Part shown: in pieces, positions 26,844 through 35,682 of the stretch
Position numbering within the stretch: the stretch's first letter is position 1
How the letters are laid out: each line of letters begins with the position of its first letter
Assembly (NCBI GenBank): GCA_964350145.1
Contig: CAYGJL010000015.1
Span: forward strand, 1 to 64,000
DNA: 64,000 nucleotides
Source: JACDCY01 sp964350145
GTDB taxonomy: Bacteria; Gemmatimonadota; Gemmatimonadetes; Gemmatimonadales; Gemmatimonadaceae
Reading direction: 5' to 3'
Position numbers and translations under genes: made by a program
Notes under the pieces: model-generated
The model's database searches: none
What the model was told of the DNA's origin: nothing
The model's input: the letters and a program-made list of their open reading frames with translations, nothing else

Positions 26844-28189
26844 GTCGCGGTGCGCACCTCTACAGGGCCGAATTGCACTTGGTCGAGTCGGTCGACTAGT
26901 GACGCCTCGCCGACCACGACCATTCGGAGCCCCTCGGGCCTGATGTGCTCGCGCGCAGCGCGCAGCGCATCGGCCGTGGTCACCAAACCAACGCGCTCGC
27001 GATACGTGTCGTAGTAGTCTTCCGGCAGATCGTACGTGACCAGGTTCGCCAGCGCGGCCGCGATCGCCGCGGTGCTCTCATACCGAATCGGAAAAACCCC
27101 CTGCAGGTAGCTGGTCACGAGCGACAGCTCGTCCGCGGTCAGCTCTTCCTCGCGGATCCGCTCGAGCTCACCGAGAACCTCACGTGCGGCATCGGCGGTT
27201 ACATCCGTTCCAACCGCCGTGGACACCACGAACGGCCCCGCACTCTTTCTCCAGTCCACGATCGAGTGCGCGCCGTAGGTGTAGCCGTGCTTCTCGCGCA
27301 GGTTGAGGTTGATTCGCGAAGAAAAAACACCGCCGAGGGCGGCGTTCATAATGCTGAAAGGGAAGTAGTCCGGATGAGAGCGGGGAAGCCCCGCGTGTCC
27401 GATGCGCAGCTCGGATTGTGCGGCGCCCTCCTTCACGACCAGCAGCGCGCGCCTCCCGCTCGTTGTCGTGGCCACGCTCCGCTCCGGGATCCGGCCCGGC
27501 ATTCCCGACCAGCCCGACAACACCCGCTCGAGCGCGGTCCGCGCGGTCGGGAGCGACACGTCGCCAGCGACGACAATTGACGCATTCCCGGGTGAGTACA
27601 TGTCAGCGTGCAATCGCGCGACGTCCTCGCGCGTAATGCCCGCGACCGACTCGCGCGTTCCCCCGGGCGGCACCGAGTATCGCGCATCCGGCGCGTACAT
27701 AAGTTCCACAAACGCTTCTTCGGCCAGCCCGCGCGGCTCCGACCGGATCTGCTCGATCTCCGCGAGCCGCTCATCCCGCAGCCGGTCCAGCTCCTCCTGC
27801 GGAAAGCTCGCGCCGGTGAGCATCTCTCCCAGCACCTCGAGCGATTCGGCGAGATGCCGGGAGAGGCATGTGAGATTTATCCGGGCCGTGTCCCACCCCG
27901 CGTCGGAATCGATCACACCGCCGAGCTTCTCGATGCGCCCCGCCAGCGCCAGCGCCGACGACGAGCGCGTCCCTTCCACCAGACAGCGCGCGGTGAGCTG
28001 CGCGAGCCCTTCCTTGCCGCGCGGATCAGTTTCCGCGCCGGCGTTCACCACTACAGTGACGGTGACGATCGGCAGCTTGGCTATCTCGGCTACCAGCAGC
28101 CCCGCTCCGTTGCCGAGCGACGCGCGCTCGAACTGCGGAAAGTTGTACGGTCGCGGCGGGCCCGGCTGCGGGCGCGTCGCGACCGTCAC
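26840..28189 (-). CDS. M16 peptidase family, non-catalytic partner
   Basis: 449 residues with the two M16 half-domains. The HxxEH zinc motif of active members is absent; the equivalent segment reads GKEGLAQLTARCLVEGT. Conserved structural motifs remain (GGVIDSDAGWDT, GVFSSRINLNLREKHGYTYGA). Such subunits pair with a catalytic M16 subunit, like mitochondrial MPP-alpha with MPP-beta. Its start overlaps the stop of the catalytic gene upstream by 4 nt, consistent with a 1:1 complex. Confidence 0.9.
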   Translation of the reverse strand: MTVATRPQPGPPRPYNFPQFERASLGNGAGLLVAEIAKLPIVTVTVVVNAGAETDPRGKEGLAQLTARCLVEGTRSSSALALAGRIEKLGGVIDSDAGWDTARINLTCLSRHLAESLEVLGEMLTGASFPQEELDRLRDERLAEIEQIRSEPRGLAEEAFVELMYAPDARYSVPPGGTRESVAGITREDVARLHADMYSPGNASIVVAGDVSLPTARTALERVLSGWSGMPGRIPERSVATTTSGRRALLVVKEGAAQSELRIGHAGLPRSHPDYFPFSIMNAALGGVFSSRINLNLREKHGYTYGAHSIVDWRKSAGPFVVSTAVGTDVTADAAREVLGELERIREEELTADELSLVTSYLQGVFPIRYESTAAIAAALANLVTYDLPEDYYDTYRERVGLVTTADALRAAREHIRPEGLRMVVVGEASLVDRLDQVQFGPVEVRTAT

Positions 28190-29472
28190 GCCGCCGCCTG
28201 TGCTTCGCTGTCCGCTTGCACGTACAGCAGCGTCGCGCGGTTGTCGGGTCCCAGCCGTTCGCGGGCAAACTGCGAGACGCGTTCGCTCGTGACCTCGCGG
28301 TATCTGTCGGGCTGCTCGTTGACGAGCGATGGATCGCCAAAATACGTGGCGAACATGGACAGTTTATCGGCGCGGTCGGTGGCCGATTCCATGGACAGCG
28401 TCCAGCCAGTCTCGATCAACGCGATCGCGCGCGCGACTTCTTCGTCCGTGACGCCGTCACGATGGATGCGCTCCACTTCCTCGACGACCGCGGCCTCGAG
28501 CGTATCTGCCGACACACCGGGCAGCGCGAGGACGTCGAGCACCAGCAGGTCGGCGCCGTTCGCGAGATCGAACGTGAACGCGCTCGCCTCCGCTGCGACG
28601 CGCTTCTCCCGAATGAGCGAGCGCTGCAGCCGGCTCGTCTTGCGCGTGCCGAGGATGGTCGCGCACACGGCCGCGGTGTGGTGTCCGGGCGATCCGAACG
28701 GCGGCGCCCTGAAGGCCAGATACACGCGCGGCAGCGAGACGTTGTCGCGCACGACCTGGCGTAGCGGAGCCCCGAACACCGGCGGCAGCGACGTGTCCGC
28801 GAGCGGCGGCTTGCCGGCGCCGCGCGGAATCGAGCCGAAGAACCGCTCGATCAGCGCGACCGCGTCGTCCCGCTCGAAATCACCCGCCAGCGAGAGGACC
28901 GCGTTGTCCGGCGTGTAGTACGTCGCGAAGAAGTCCGATACGTCGGGAAGGGAAGCGGCGTCCAGATCCTCGAACGACCCGATGAGCGAGTGGTGGAAGG
29001 GATGAGTCTCGGGATACGCGAGCGCCGGAAGCTTCTCCCACCAGCTCCCGTACGGCTGGTTGTCCACCGTCCACCGCCGCTCGTTCTTCACCACGTCGCG
29101 CTGAGTGTCGAGCTTCTCCTGCGTCATCCCGGGGAGCAACGCGCCCATCCGGTCGGCCTCCAGCCACAGCGCGAGCGCGAGCTGGTTGGACGGCACGGTC
29201 TCGTAGTAGTTCGTCCGGTCGAGCCACGTGGACCCGTTGAGCGTCCCTCCCGCGCGCGCGATCAGCTCGAAGTGTTCATTCGCCGCGACATGCTCCGAGC
29301 CCTGAAACAACATGTGCTCGAACAGGTGCGCGAACCCCGTGCGGCCGCTTCGCTCGTTCCCCGAGCCCACGTGGTACCAGAGGTTTACCGCCACGATCGG
29401 TGCGGTGTGATCCTCGGACAGCACCACGCGTAACCCGTTGTCGAGCGTCAGCGTTTCTATCGGAATTCGCAT
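28186..29472 (-). CDS. M16 zinc peptidase, catalytic subunit
   Basis: 428 residues. The inverted zinc motif HxxEH is present as HLFEHM, with the downstream glutamate region (ALWLEADRMG). The C-terminal half contains the substrate-binding R/Y-type segment in degenerate form. Pitrilysin/MPP-type processing peptidase; there is no signal peptide, so it is cytoplasmic unless exported by another route. Translationally coupled to the inactive partner. Divergent from the aminotransferase gene. Confidence 0.92.
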   Translation of the reverse strand: MRIPIETLTLDNGLRVVLSEDHTAPIVAVNLWYHVGSGNERSGRTGFAHLFEHMLFQGSEHVAANEHFELIARAGGTLNGSTWLDRTNYYETVPSNQLALALWLEADRMGALLPGMTQEKLDTQRDVVKNERRWTVDNQPYGSWWEKLPALAYPETHPFHHSLIGSFEDLDAASLPDVSDFFATYYTPDNAVLSLAGDFERDDAVALIERFFGSIPRGAGKPPLADTSLPPVFGAPLRQVVRDNVSLPRVYLAFRAPPFGSPGHHTAAVCATILGTRKTSRLQRSLIREKRVAAEASAFTFDLANGADLLVLDVLALPGVSADTLEAAVVEEVERIHRDGVTDEEVARAIALIETGWTLSMESATDRADKLSMFATYFGDPSLVNEQPDRYREVTSERVSQFARERLGPDNRATLLYVQADSEAQAAA

Positions 29473-29490
29473 GAGCGTAAATTAATCCGC

Positions 29491-30351
29491 ATGGCTGAAA
29501 CGCTGATGTGGGTAAACGGAAAGCAGGTCGACCCCGCCGCGCCGCACATCTCCGGACTCGACCGCGGCTTCAATCGCGCGGACGGGTTGTTCGAGACGAT
29601 GCGCTCCTACGGCGGACACGTGGCATTTCTCGCCCGCCACATGCGGCGTCTCGCCGGCGGCGCGAAAGCTCTCGGTCTCGTTCTGCCGGACCTGAGCGAG
29701 CAGGTCCTCACCGGCGCGCGCGTCGCGACGGAGAAGGGCTGGGGCGATTCGGCAGTCAGGCTCACTGTGAGCCGTGGCGTCGGCGACCTGGGCCTGCCAC
29801 CGACTCCAGGAGTAGAGCCGACCGCGGTGGTGATCGCGTCGCCGATGCCGCCAACGCCTCCCGGCATGTACGACAAGGGTATCTCGGTGCAGATCGCGAA
29901 GGGCCGCCGCAACGAGTACTCGATCACCTCCGGGCTCAAGACTCTCGCCTACGCTGAAGCCGTGATCGCGCTCACCGCCGCGCGCGAGGCGGGATTTGAC
30001 GACGCGCTGTTTCTCGACATCGAGGGGCACGTCGCCGAGGGCCCGATCAGCAACGTCATGTTCGTCCAGGGGCGGAAGCTGATCACCCCGCCGCTGACGT
30101 GCGGGATCCTGCCCGGCATCACGCGCGCCGTGACCATGGAGCTCGCCGGGGAGCAGGGACTCTCCGTGGAAGAGCGACCCGTCGAACGCGCGGAGATCGA
30201 GAGCGCGGACGAGATGTTCTACACGAGCTCGCTGCGCGAGCTATATCCGATCGTGAAGGTGGACGAGACCACGATCGGTGAAGGACGGCCGGGCCCGATT
30301 TACCAGCAGCTCCACAAGGCCTACGCAGCCGGCGTCAAGGCGCGCAGCTAG
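29491..30351 (+). CDS. Class IV PLP aminotransferase / aminodeoxychorismate lyase family
   Basis: 286 residues. Recognised by SGLDRGFNRADGLFETMR near the N-terminus, the PLP-Lys in SGLKTLAYAEAVIA, and EGPISNVMFV followed by CGILPGITRA. The family covers branched-chain aminotransferase (IlvE), D-amino-acid transaminase and 4-amino-4-deoxychorismate lyase (PabC); the short length and the motif context favour PabC or a D-amino-acid-type enzyme, but the substrate is open. Confidence 0.85.
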   Translation: MAETLMWVNGKQVDPAAPHISGLDRGFNRADGLFETMRSYGGHVAFLARHMRRLAGGAKALGLVLPDLSEQVLTGARVATEKGWGDSAVRLTVSRGVGDLGLPPTPGVEPTAVVIASPMPPTPPGMYDKGISVQIAKGRRNEYSITSGLKTLAYAEAVIALTAAREAGFDDALFLDIEGHVAEGPISNVMFVQGRKLITPPLTCGILPGITRAVTMELAGEQGLSVEERPVERAEIESADEMFYTSSLRELYPIVKVDETTIGEGRPGPIYQQLHKAYAAGVKARS

Positions 30352-30394
30352 AGCGCGGGGACACGGCGCGAGCTTCCGCGAGCGGGCTGTGCGA

Positions 30395-31201
30395 ATGGTG
30401 CTGATCCCGATGGCGATAATCAGCGGCGTCTTCCTGCTGCTCCTCGCGCTCGTCTGGTGGGGGCAGGAGAAGCTCATCTACTTTCCGCAGCCCGGGCCAT
30501 ACGACCACCCTGCGGAAGTGCATCGGATGGACTACGCCGCGGCGGATGGACAGCCGCTCCTGGCGTACGTGGTCGGCGATCCCGCCACCGCTCGCGGTGT
30601 GTTGCTCTGCTTTCATGGGAATGCCGACCTCGCGGTCCAGCAGCTGGATTGGGCCCGGGAGGTCAACCGCCGCACCGGCTACGCGGTGGTGCTCGCCGAG
30701 TATCGCGGCTACATGGGGCTCGGTGGACAGCCGACTTACACGGGGATCCGACTCGACGCGGAAGCGGCGTATGAAACCGTGCGCGCGCGCTTCGGCGCCG
30801 CTTCCTCGCGGATCGCATTCTTCGGATACTCGCTGGGCAGCGCGGTCGCGGCCGAACTGGCGTTGGAGCACGAGCCCCGGGCGCTCCTGCTGAAGGCCCC
30901 ATTCACTTCAGCGCGCGAAATGGCACCGCGCGTGATCAGTCCGCCGTTGGCGCTCGCTTTCAGGTTGATCTCGCGGGTGCACTATGACACGCGTGCGGCC
31001 GTCGCGGCCATCGAAGCGCCCGTGTGGGTCGTCCACGGCACGCGCGACGGCGTGATCGCCGTGGAAATGGGCCGCGCGGTGTTCGCCGCGGCCAAGCGCA
31101 AAGGCGAGCTGCTCATCGTGGACAACGCGCAACACAACGATCTCGCGGGGTTGGGCGGCGCGGCGTACTGGGAGTGGATGGAGCGGGCACTGAAACAATA
31201 G
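30395..31201 (+). CDS. Membrane-anchored alpha/beta hydrolase
   Basis: About 268 residues from the ATG at 30395 (GTG 30389 also possible). An N-terminal anchor helix (MVLIPMAIISGVFLLLLALV) precedes a serine hydrolase fold: LLCFHGNADL (oxyanion region), nucleophile FFGYSLGSAVA, Asp in VVHGTRDGVI and His in NAQHNDL. It resembles ABHD13/YfhR-type hydrolases of unknown substrate. The stop codon TAG is the first triplet of a repeat element. Confidence 0.85.
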   Translation: MVLIPMAIISGVFLLLLALVWWGQEKLIYFPQPGPYDHPAEVHRMDYAAADGQPLLAYVVGDPATARGVLLCFHGNADLAVQQLDWAREVNRRTGYAVVLAEYRGYMGLGGQPTYTGIRLDAEAAYETVRARFGAASSRIAFFGYSLGSAVAAELALEHEPRALLLKAPFTSAREMAPRVISPPLALAFRLISRVHYDTRAAVAAIEAPVWVVHGTRDGVIAVEMGRAVFAAAKRKGELLIVDNAQHNDLAGLGGAAYWEWMERALKQ

Positions 31202-31300
31202 CTCTTGGCTCTTGGCTGTTAGCTATTGGCTGTTGGCTGTTGGCTCTTGGCTCTTGGCTCTTGGCTCAACTAACAGCCAATAGCCAATAGCCAATAGCTA
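31200..31300. repeat. Hairpin-forming TAGCTRTTGGC repeat, both arms
   Basis: The left arm has ten or so TTGGCTN/TTAGCTA heptads and the right arm the complementary AGCCAAT/AGCCAAC units. It occupies the whole gap between two convergent genes, from the TAG of the alpha/beta hydrolase to the base before the YdcF stop codon. It can fold into a long imperfect stem readable in either direction, suggesting a terminator-like role. Confidence 0.85.
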
Positions 31301-31957
31301 CTATGGCGATATCTCGTCCGGAATGATCTTCCTGACGGGCGGCAGCAGCTTGGTCGCGACCGATTCCTCGAGGAACAGCGCGGCCGGCGCCTTGAGGGAT
31401 TCCTGGAACATGTACCGGAAGCGGGCCCGGCGGTTGAGCGCGGGACTCGATTGAGTCGGCGACGTGTACGGCGTGACGCCGAACCGGTAGGCCAGCACCC
31501 ACAGCCGGAACATGTGCGCGGGATCGCTTACCAGCACCGCGCTGTTCAAGTCGCGCGACTCGAGAATCGACGCGACGGCCCGAATGGATTCTTCCGTGGT
31601 GCGCCCGCTCGCCTCCAGCAGGATCGCGCTATCAGGCACTCCGCGGCGCAGTGCGTAGTTCCGCGCCACGGCAGCTTCGCTGGTCGTGTCGCCCTTGCCG
31701 CGCCCGCCAGTGACGATCAGCCGCGGCGCGAGCTTGCGGTTGAACAGGCTCAACGCGTGATCTATGCGCGCCTTGAGCACCGGTGACGGCCGGCCGTCGT
31801 ACTGCGCCGCCCCGAGCACGACGATCGCATCCGCGCGCCGGGCGTTGTCCCGCGCCGCGAAGATGAACACCGCCAGCGCGGACAGCACCCACAGCCCCGC
31901 GAACGTGAGGACGATCGCGAAGGCCAGCCTGAAGAAAATGCGAAGCTTTGACGCCAC
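31301..31957 (-). CDS. YdcF/SanA-family DUF218 membrane protein
   Basis: 218 residues from a GTG. An N-terminal transmembrane helix (about 8-33) precedes a DUF218 domain: ADAIVVLGAAQYDGRPS, PRLIVTGGRGKGDTTSEA, GRTTEESIRAVASIL and VLVSDPAHMFR. Members (SanA, ElyC, YdcF) are linked to envelope integrity and lipid-carrier metabolism; the exact reaction is unknown. Confidence 0.85.
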   Translation of the reverse strand: MASKLRIFFRLAFAIVLTFAGLWVLSALAVFIFAARDNARRADAIVVLGAAQYDGRPSPVLKARIDHALSLFNRKLAPRLIVTGGRGKGDTTSEAAVARNYALRRGVPDSAILLEASGRTTEESIRAVASILESRDLNSAVLVSDPAHMFRLWVLAYRFGVTPYTSPTQSSPALNRRARFRYMFQESLKAPAALFLEESVATKLLPPVRKIIPDEISP

Positions 31958-31977
31958 CAGCGAAAGTTATTCGCTGT

Positions 31978-33360
31978 TCAGAGCATGATCGCCGTACCTG
32001 GCGCCGGGCTGCTGACGGTGAATCCTTTCGCGGTGAGTGAAGTCGCGAGCTCTTCCTGCGCCGGTGGCTCGCCGTGCACGAGATAAACGTCGCGCAGCTC
32101 GGGCGAGCTCTCCCGCACGGCCTGCAGCCACGAGGTCAGCTCGTTGCGATCGGCGTGCGCGCTATAGCCGTTGATCACCTCGACGTTCGCCTTGAGCGGC
32201 ATCTCGTCACCGAACACCTTGATCATCGGCCGCCGCTCCACGATCCGCCGCCCAAGCGTATGCTCGGCCTGAAAGCCGACGATCAGGATCGTGTTTCGCG
32301 GGTCCCCGGCCCCCTGCGCCAGATGGTGCAGAATCCTGCCGGCCTCGACCATCCCGGACGCCGCGATGATCACCATGGGCGTCTTGATGGTAGACAGCTC
32401 CTTCGAATCCTGAACGCTACGAGTGTAGCGTACGAGGTCGAACTGGAACCGCTCCGGGGCCTTGCGGACGAAGTCCTCGCTCTGATCGAAGGTGTCCGGG
32501 TGCATCTCGAACACGCTGGTGGTGTCGATCGCGAGCGGCGAGTCCACGTAAATTGGGATGGCGGGGATCGCGCCTTCCTTATGCAGCCCGTGCAAGCTGT
32601 AGATGAGCTCCTGCGTCCTGCCTACGGCGAACGCCGGGATCAGCACCCTGCCGCCGCGGGCCGCGGTCTCACGCACCACGCGCGCGAGGTGTGAGCGCGC
32701 GTCAGCCACGGATTCGTGGTCCCGGTTGCCGTACGTCGATTCCATTATGACCGTGTCCGCGCCGGTCGGGATCTGCGGGTCGCGGATGATCGCCAGCCCG
32801 CGCCGGCCGATGTCGCCTGAGAACACGAGCCGCTTGCTGACGCCGTCCTCCGTGCAATCCAGGATCACCGATGCCGAGCCGAGTATGTGTCCCGCGTCAA
32901 TGAACGTCGCGCGCACGCCCGGAACGACGTCGAAGGTGGTGCCGTACGGTTGGCCCACCATCAGCTCGATCGTTCGCACCGCGTCCCGGGTCGTGTACAG
33001 CGGCTCGATGAACTCCTTGCGGCGCTTGGCGAGGAACTCCGCATCCTTTTCCTGGATATGCGCCGAGTCGCCAAGCATAATCGCGCATAGGTCGCGCGTC
33101 GCGGGCGTGGCAAAGATCTGTTTGGAGTAATCCTCGCGGATCAGCAGCGGCAGCCGCCCGGCGTGGTCAATGTGCGCGTGGGAGAGGACCACAGCGTCGA
33201 TCTCGCTGATTGGCACTGGGAGCGTTTTGTTCTTGGCGGCCGACTCCTGGCGCGAACCCTGGAACATTCCGCAGTCGAGCAGGACGGTTCGGCCGCCCAC
33301 TTTCAGCACGTGGCAGGAGCCGGTCACTTCTCGAGCCGCGCCTACGAAGGTCACTTCCAT
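31978..33360 (-). CDS. MBL-fold beta-CASP nuclease (CPSF/Ysh1-like)
   Basis: 460 residues. The metallo-beta-lactamase motif HxHxDH is SHAHIDHAG, with further ligands in DAGHILGS and FSGDIGRRG. The beta-CASP insert shows ESTYGNRDHE, PAFAVGRTQE and VDSPLA, and the RMMBL end shows GYSAHADRNEL. This is the architecture of RNA-processing exo/endonucleases such as the bacterial homologues of CPSF-73. It is not an RNase J (no C-terminal RNase J domain). An RNA maturation role is inferred. Confidence 0.88.
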   Translation of the reverse strand: MEVTFVGAAREVTGSCHVLKVGGRTVLLDCGMFQGSRQESAAKNKTLPVPISEIDAVVLSHAHIDHAGRLPLLIREDYSKQIFATPATRDLCAIMLGDSAHIQEKDAEFLAKRRKEFIEPLYTTRDAVRTIELMVGQPYGTTFDVVPGVRATFIDAGHILGSASVILDCTEDGVSKRLVFSGDIGRRGLAIIRDPQIPTGADTVIMESTYGNRDHESVADARSHLARVVRETAARGGRVLIPAFAVGRTQELIYSLHGLHKEGAIPAIPIYVDSPLAIDTTSVFEMHPDTFDQSEDFVRKAPERFQFDLVRYTRSVQDSKELSTIKTPMVIIAASGMVEAGRILHHLAQGAGDPRNTILIVGFQAEHTLGRRIVERRPMIKVFGDEMPLKANVEVINGYSAHADRNELTSWLQAVRESSPELRDVYLVHGEPPAQEELATSLTAKGFTVSSPAPGTAIML

Positions 33361-33361
33361 G

Positions 33362-33460
33362 AGCTATTAGCTATTAGCTGTTGGCTATTGGCGAACGGCG
33401 GAGCGACGGGAACAGCGGGGCTGTTAGCTAACAGCCAACAGCCAATAGCCAATAGCTGCG
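33362..33460. repeat. Two-armed TAGCTRTTGGC hairpin with GGGAACAGCGGGG core
   Basis: Left arm AGCTATTAGCTGTTGGCTAT, right arm the complementary GCCAACAGCCAATAGCC units. The spacer contains GACGGGAACAGCGGGG. It lies between the DUF4177-like stop (33461) and the upstream side of the beta-CASP gene. The same three-part layout recurs at 45139-45240. Confidence 0.85.
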
Positions 33461-33643
33461 TTACGGTACCCCTTCCACGGTCGCTTGCCGCTGAAAGATC
33501 ACCGTTAGCCTGTGCTCATCCTGTGCCATGAGCGCGGGCTCCCAGCCGCTCCGGCTCCTCTCGTTGAAGAGATCGGTCAGGGAGTCCTCGTCTTCCTGCG
33601 TTCGGCGCGTCAACTTGACCACGACCGCCTGATATTCTCTCAT
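33461..33643 (-). CDS. Small DUF4177-like protein
   Basis: 60 residues beginning MREYQAVVVKL and containing LTDLFNERSRSGWEPALM, a pattern like the small DUF4177 proteins (a beta-hairpin plus a helix ending in GW). No function is known for these. Divergent from upp. The repeat at 33460 begins right after its stop codon. Confidence 0.6.
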   Translation of the reverse strand: MREYQAVVVKLTRRTQEDEDSLTDLFNERSRSGWEPALMAQDEHRLTVIFQRQATVEGVP

Positions 33644-33695
33644 AGGGCTGCTACGTTAGAGCGGGCGTTAAGCGCGGAACCAGAATGGGGCAGAC

Positions 33696-34349
33696 ATGAC
33701 CATCGAGCGAGTCGCAGAGTTTCCATCGCTGTCTATTATCCGGCATCCGCTGATTCAGCACAAGCTGACTCTGCTGCGCGACAAGGATTCACCGACGAAG
33801 ATATTCAAGGAACTCGTCGACGAGATCGCGATGCTGATGGCGTACGAGGCCACGCTCGAGCTGGGGCTGGCTCCGATCGACGTAGAAACCCCCCTCGAGC
33901 GAACGGTCGGTGCGCGGATCACCGGTAAGAAGCTGACTCTCGTGCCGATACTCAGGGCCGGGCTGGGAATGGTGGAAGGAATCCTTCGCCTCATCCCCGC
34001 AGCGCGCGTGGGACACATCGGCCTATACCGCGACCATGAGACTCTCGAGCCTGTGGACTACTACTTCAAGGTCCCGGGCGACGCGCCGGAGCGAGAGTTC
34101 TTCGTGCTGGACCCGATGTTGGCTACCGGAGGTAGCGCCGTGGCAGCGGTCTCGGCGCTCAAGCGCGCTGGTGCGGAACGAATTCGCTTTCTTTGCCTGG
34201 TCGCGGCCCCGGAAGGGGTGAGGCGACTATCGAAAACGCACCCCGACGTGTCGATCTACGCCGCGGCGCTGGATAGGGAGCTGAACTCGGTCGGATACAT
34301 TCTGCCGGGGCTCGGAGACGCGGGCGATCGCTTGTTTGGGACGAGATAG
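33696..34349 (+). CDS. upp: Uracil phosphoribosyltransferase
   Basis: 217 residues. Converts uracil and PRPP to UMP (pyrimidine salvage). Signatures: HPLIQHKLTLLRDK at the N-terminus, PILRAGLGMVEG, the PRPP loop DPMLATGGSAVAAV and the C-terminal YILPGLGDAGDRLFGT. Near the family's usual length of about 210. Confidence 0.96.
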   Translation: MTIERVAEFPSLSIIRHPLIQHKLTLLRDKDSPTKIFKELVDEIAMLMAYEATLELGLAPIDVETPLERTVGARITGKKLTLVPILRAGLGMVEGILRLIPAARVGHIGLYRDHETLEPVDYYFKVPGDAPEREFFVLDPMLATGGSAVAAVSALKRAGAERIRFLCLVAAPEGVRRLSKTHPDVSIYAAALDRELNSVGYILPGLGDAGDRLFGTR

Positions 34350-34532
34350 CGCCCTTTCCGCAGGCTCGGATTCAACTGCCGAGAGTTTTTGTCATGCCTT
34401 CTTGGCTGGCCGCAATGGTAGCGCGCTGATACGGATCGTTCCCGTAGTCGGTAAAGAGCTGCCCTTGCAGGCTAATTACACCACACCAAGCGGCATGCCC
34501 ACCCCTGCTGTGTCTTTGATCGGCACGTGCAT

Positions 34533-35403
34533 ATGCGACCCCGCGATATCATGACGCTTGACGGCAATCAGGCTGGAGTTTCGCGCTTATCGAGGTCGCT
34601 TTTCTGTGCGGCTTTGGTTGCGATCGCCCCGATTATTTCAGGGATTATCGGATTGGTCCTGCGTAGCGCGGCGCGGCCGTCTGTGTCATTCGCACTTATT
34701 TACGTGGCGTCCTTCGGAATCATGTACCTCGCGGTTTGGAGCTGCGCCTCGCTATTGACCGGCGGGAGAGCTGGCGTGCTGTTCCCCGATCGTTTGTTGC
34801 TTGTTGCCGCCCTCGCCTCAACGGCGGGCGCGTCAACCGCAACGTTTCTAGTGCTCCGAATGTGGCCGACAACGTGGGCGTCGGAATGGTTTATCGTTCG
34901 CGGCCCATACTGCGACAGTCTGGCCTTGCGTCCCTCGGCGATGCAGGTCGTCATGTGGGGGGGGCATAGTGTTTGTTGCGGCACTCATTGAGGAATCCAT
35001 ATTTCGCCGATGGCTTCCTAGCGAGCTCCTCCGAGTGTTTAGAGCGGTCCCCAAAAAACGCCCGGTCGCATTATTGATCACCGCCTTACTGTCGCAAGGA
35101 GCCTTCAGCCTGTCGCACATGATTGCGCGATGGGCCTTCACCGCGACATGGAGTTTCTCCGCGGCCGCAGCAGGCACACAAATGGGCTTCGGGCTTGTGC
35201 TGTATGCGATGGTCGCACGCACTGGCAGCATCGCTTTCCCCGTCGCTGTGCATTGGACGTACAACTGGATCTTTACAACATTCTTGCCTCCTTATCGGTT
35301 CTGTACTGTGCCTACGGCCACGGTCATCGCAACCCTCCTAGGCATAGCGTTTCTTTTCTCTCGATTCTCGCATCCACCTAGGCGCTTTCGGCTGAGGTAT
35401 TGA
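34533..35403 (+). pseudogene. CPBP (CAAX-type) membrane protease, frameshifted at a G8 tract
   Basis: Two overlapping frames make one protein. The first (to 34991) gives N-terminal membrane helices (VAIAPIISGIIGLVL and later ones). The second (from 34969) supplies the Abi/CPBP catalytic motifs EESIFRRW, SHMIARW and HWTYN. Removing one G from the eight-G run at 34957-34964 joins them into MWGGIVFVAALIEESIFR. CPBP proteases cleave membrane peptides, and some are bacteriocin immunity or processing factors. The break could be a sequencing error, a decayed gene or slipped-strand phase variation. Codon use is less GC-rich than in neighbouring genes. The start is uncertain (34527, 34533 or 34551). 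Confidence 0.75.
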
Positions 35404-35485
35404 CCCAAATAAGCTGTGGTCACAAACAGCGGCGAATCGTGCTTGCTGCGAGGTCGTTTCTAGAAGGGCGCCCCGTCACAACCCC

Positions 35486-35503
35486 ACTACTACTAGTAGT
35501 AGT
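35486..35503. repeat. Perfect 18-bp palindrome (ACT)3(AGT)3
   Basis: ACTACTACTAGTAGTAGT lies in the 279-bp gap between the CPBP gene and the lipoprotein gene. A shortened version is found at 55866-55879, in the other low-GC segment. The rest of 35404-35682 holds no gene that I can support. Confidence 0.7.
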
Positions 35504-35682
35504 ACCCTCGCTGTGTGTGCGACTAGCTATTGCGCGAGTAGTGGTAGGGAAGGCATGCTAGCGCGTGCGATGAGCAGGTCGAAAGAGAGATGTCACGTCC
35601 GTTTCTCGCCTATTGCGCGCAGGTAATTCACCAGCGTCGATGTGGTCTGTCACACACACCTTCGCGAAAGCATGGAGAGCCA

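Noticed and set aside
26840..28189. Second catalytic M16 peptidase
   Set aside because: The HxxEH motif is replaced by GLAQLTARC, so it is the non-catalytic partner.
33362..33460. Possible insertion sequence
   Set aside because: About 100 bp, with no transposase frame and no target duplication; better described as a structural repeat.
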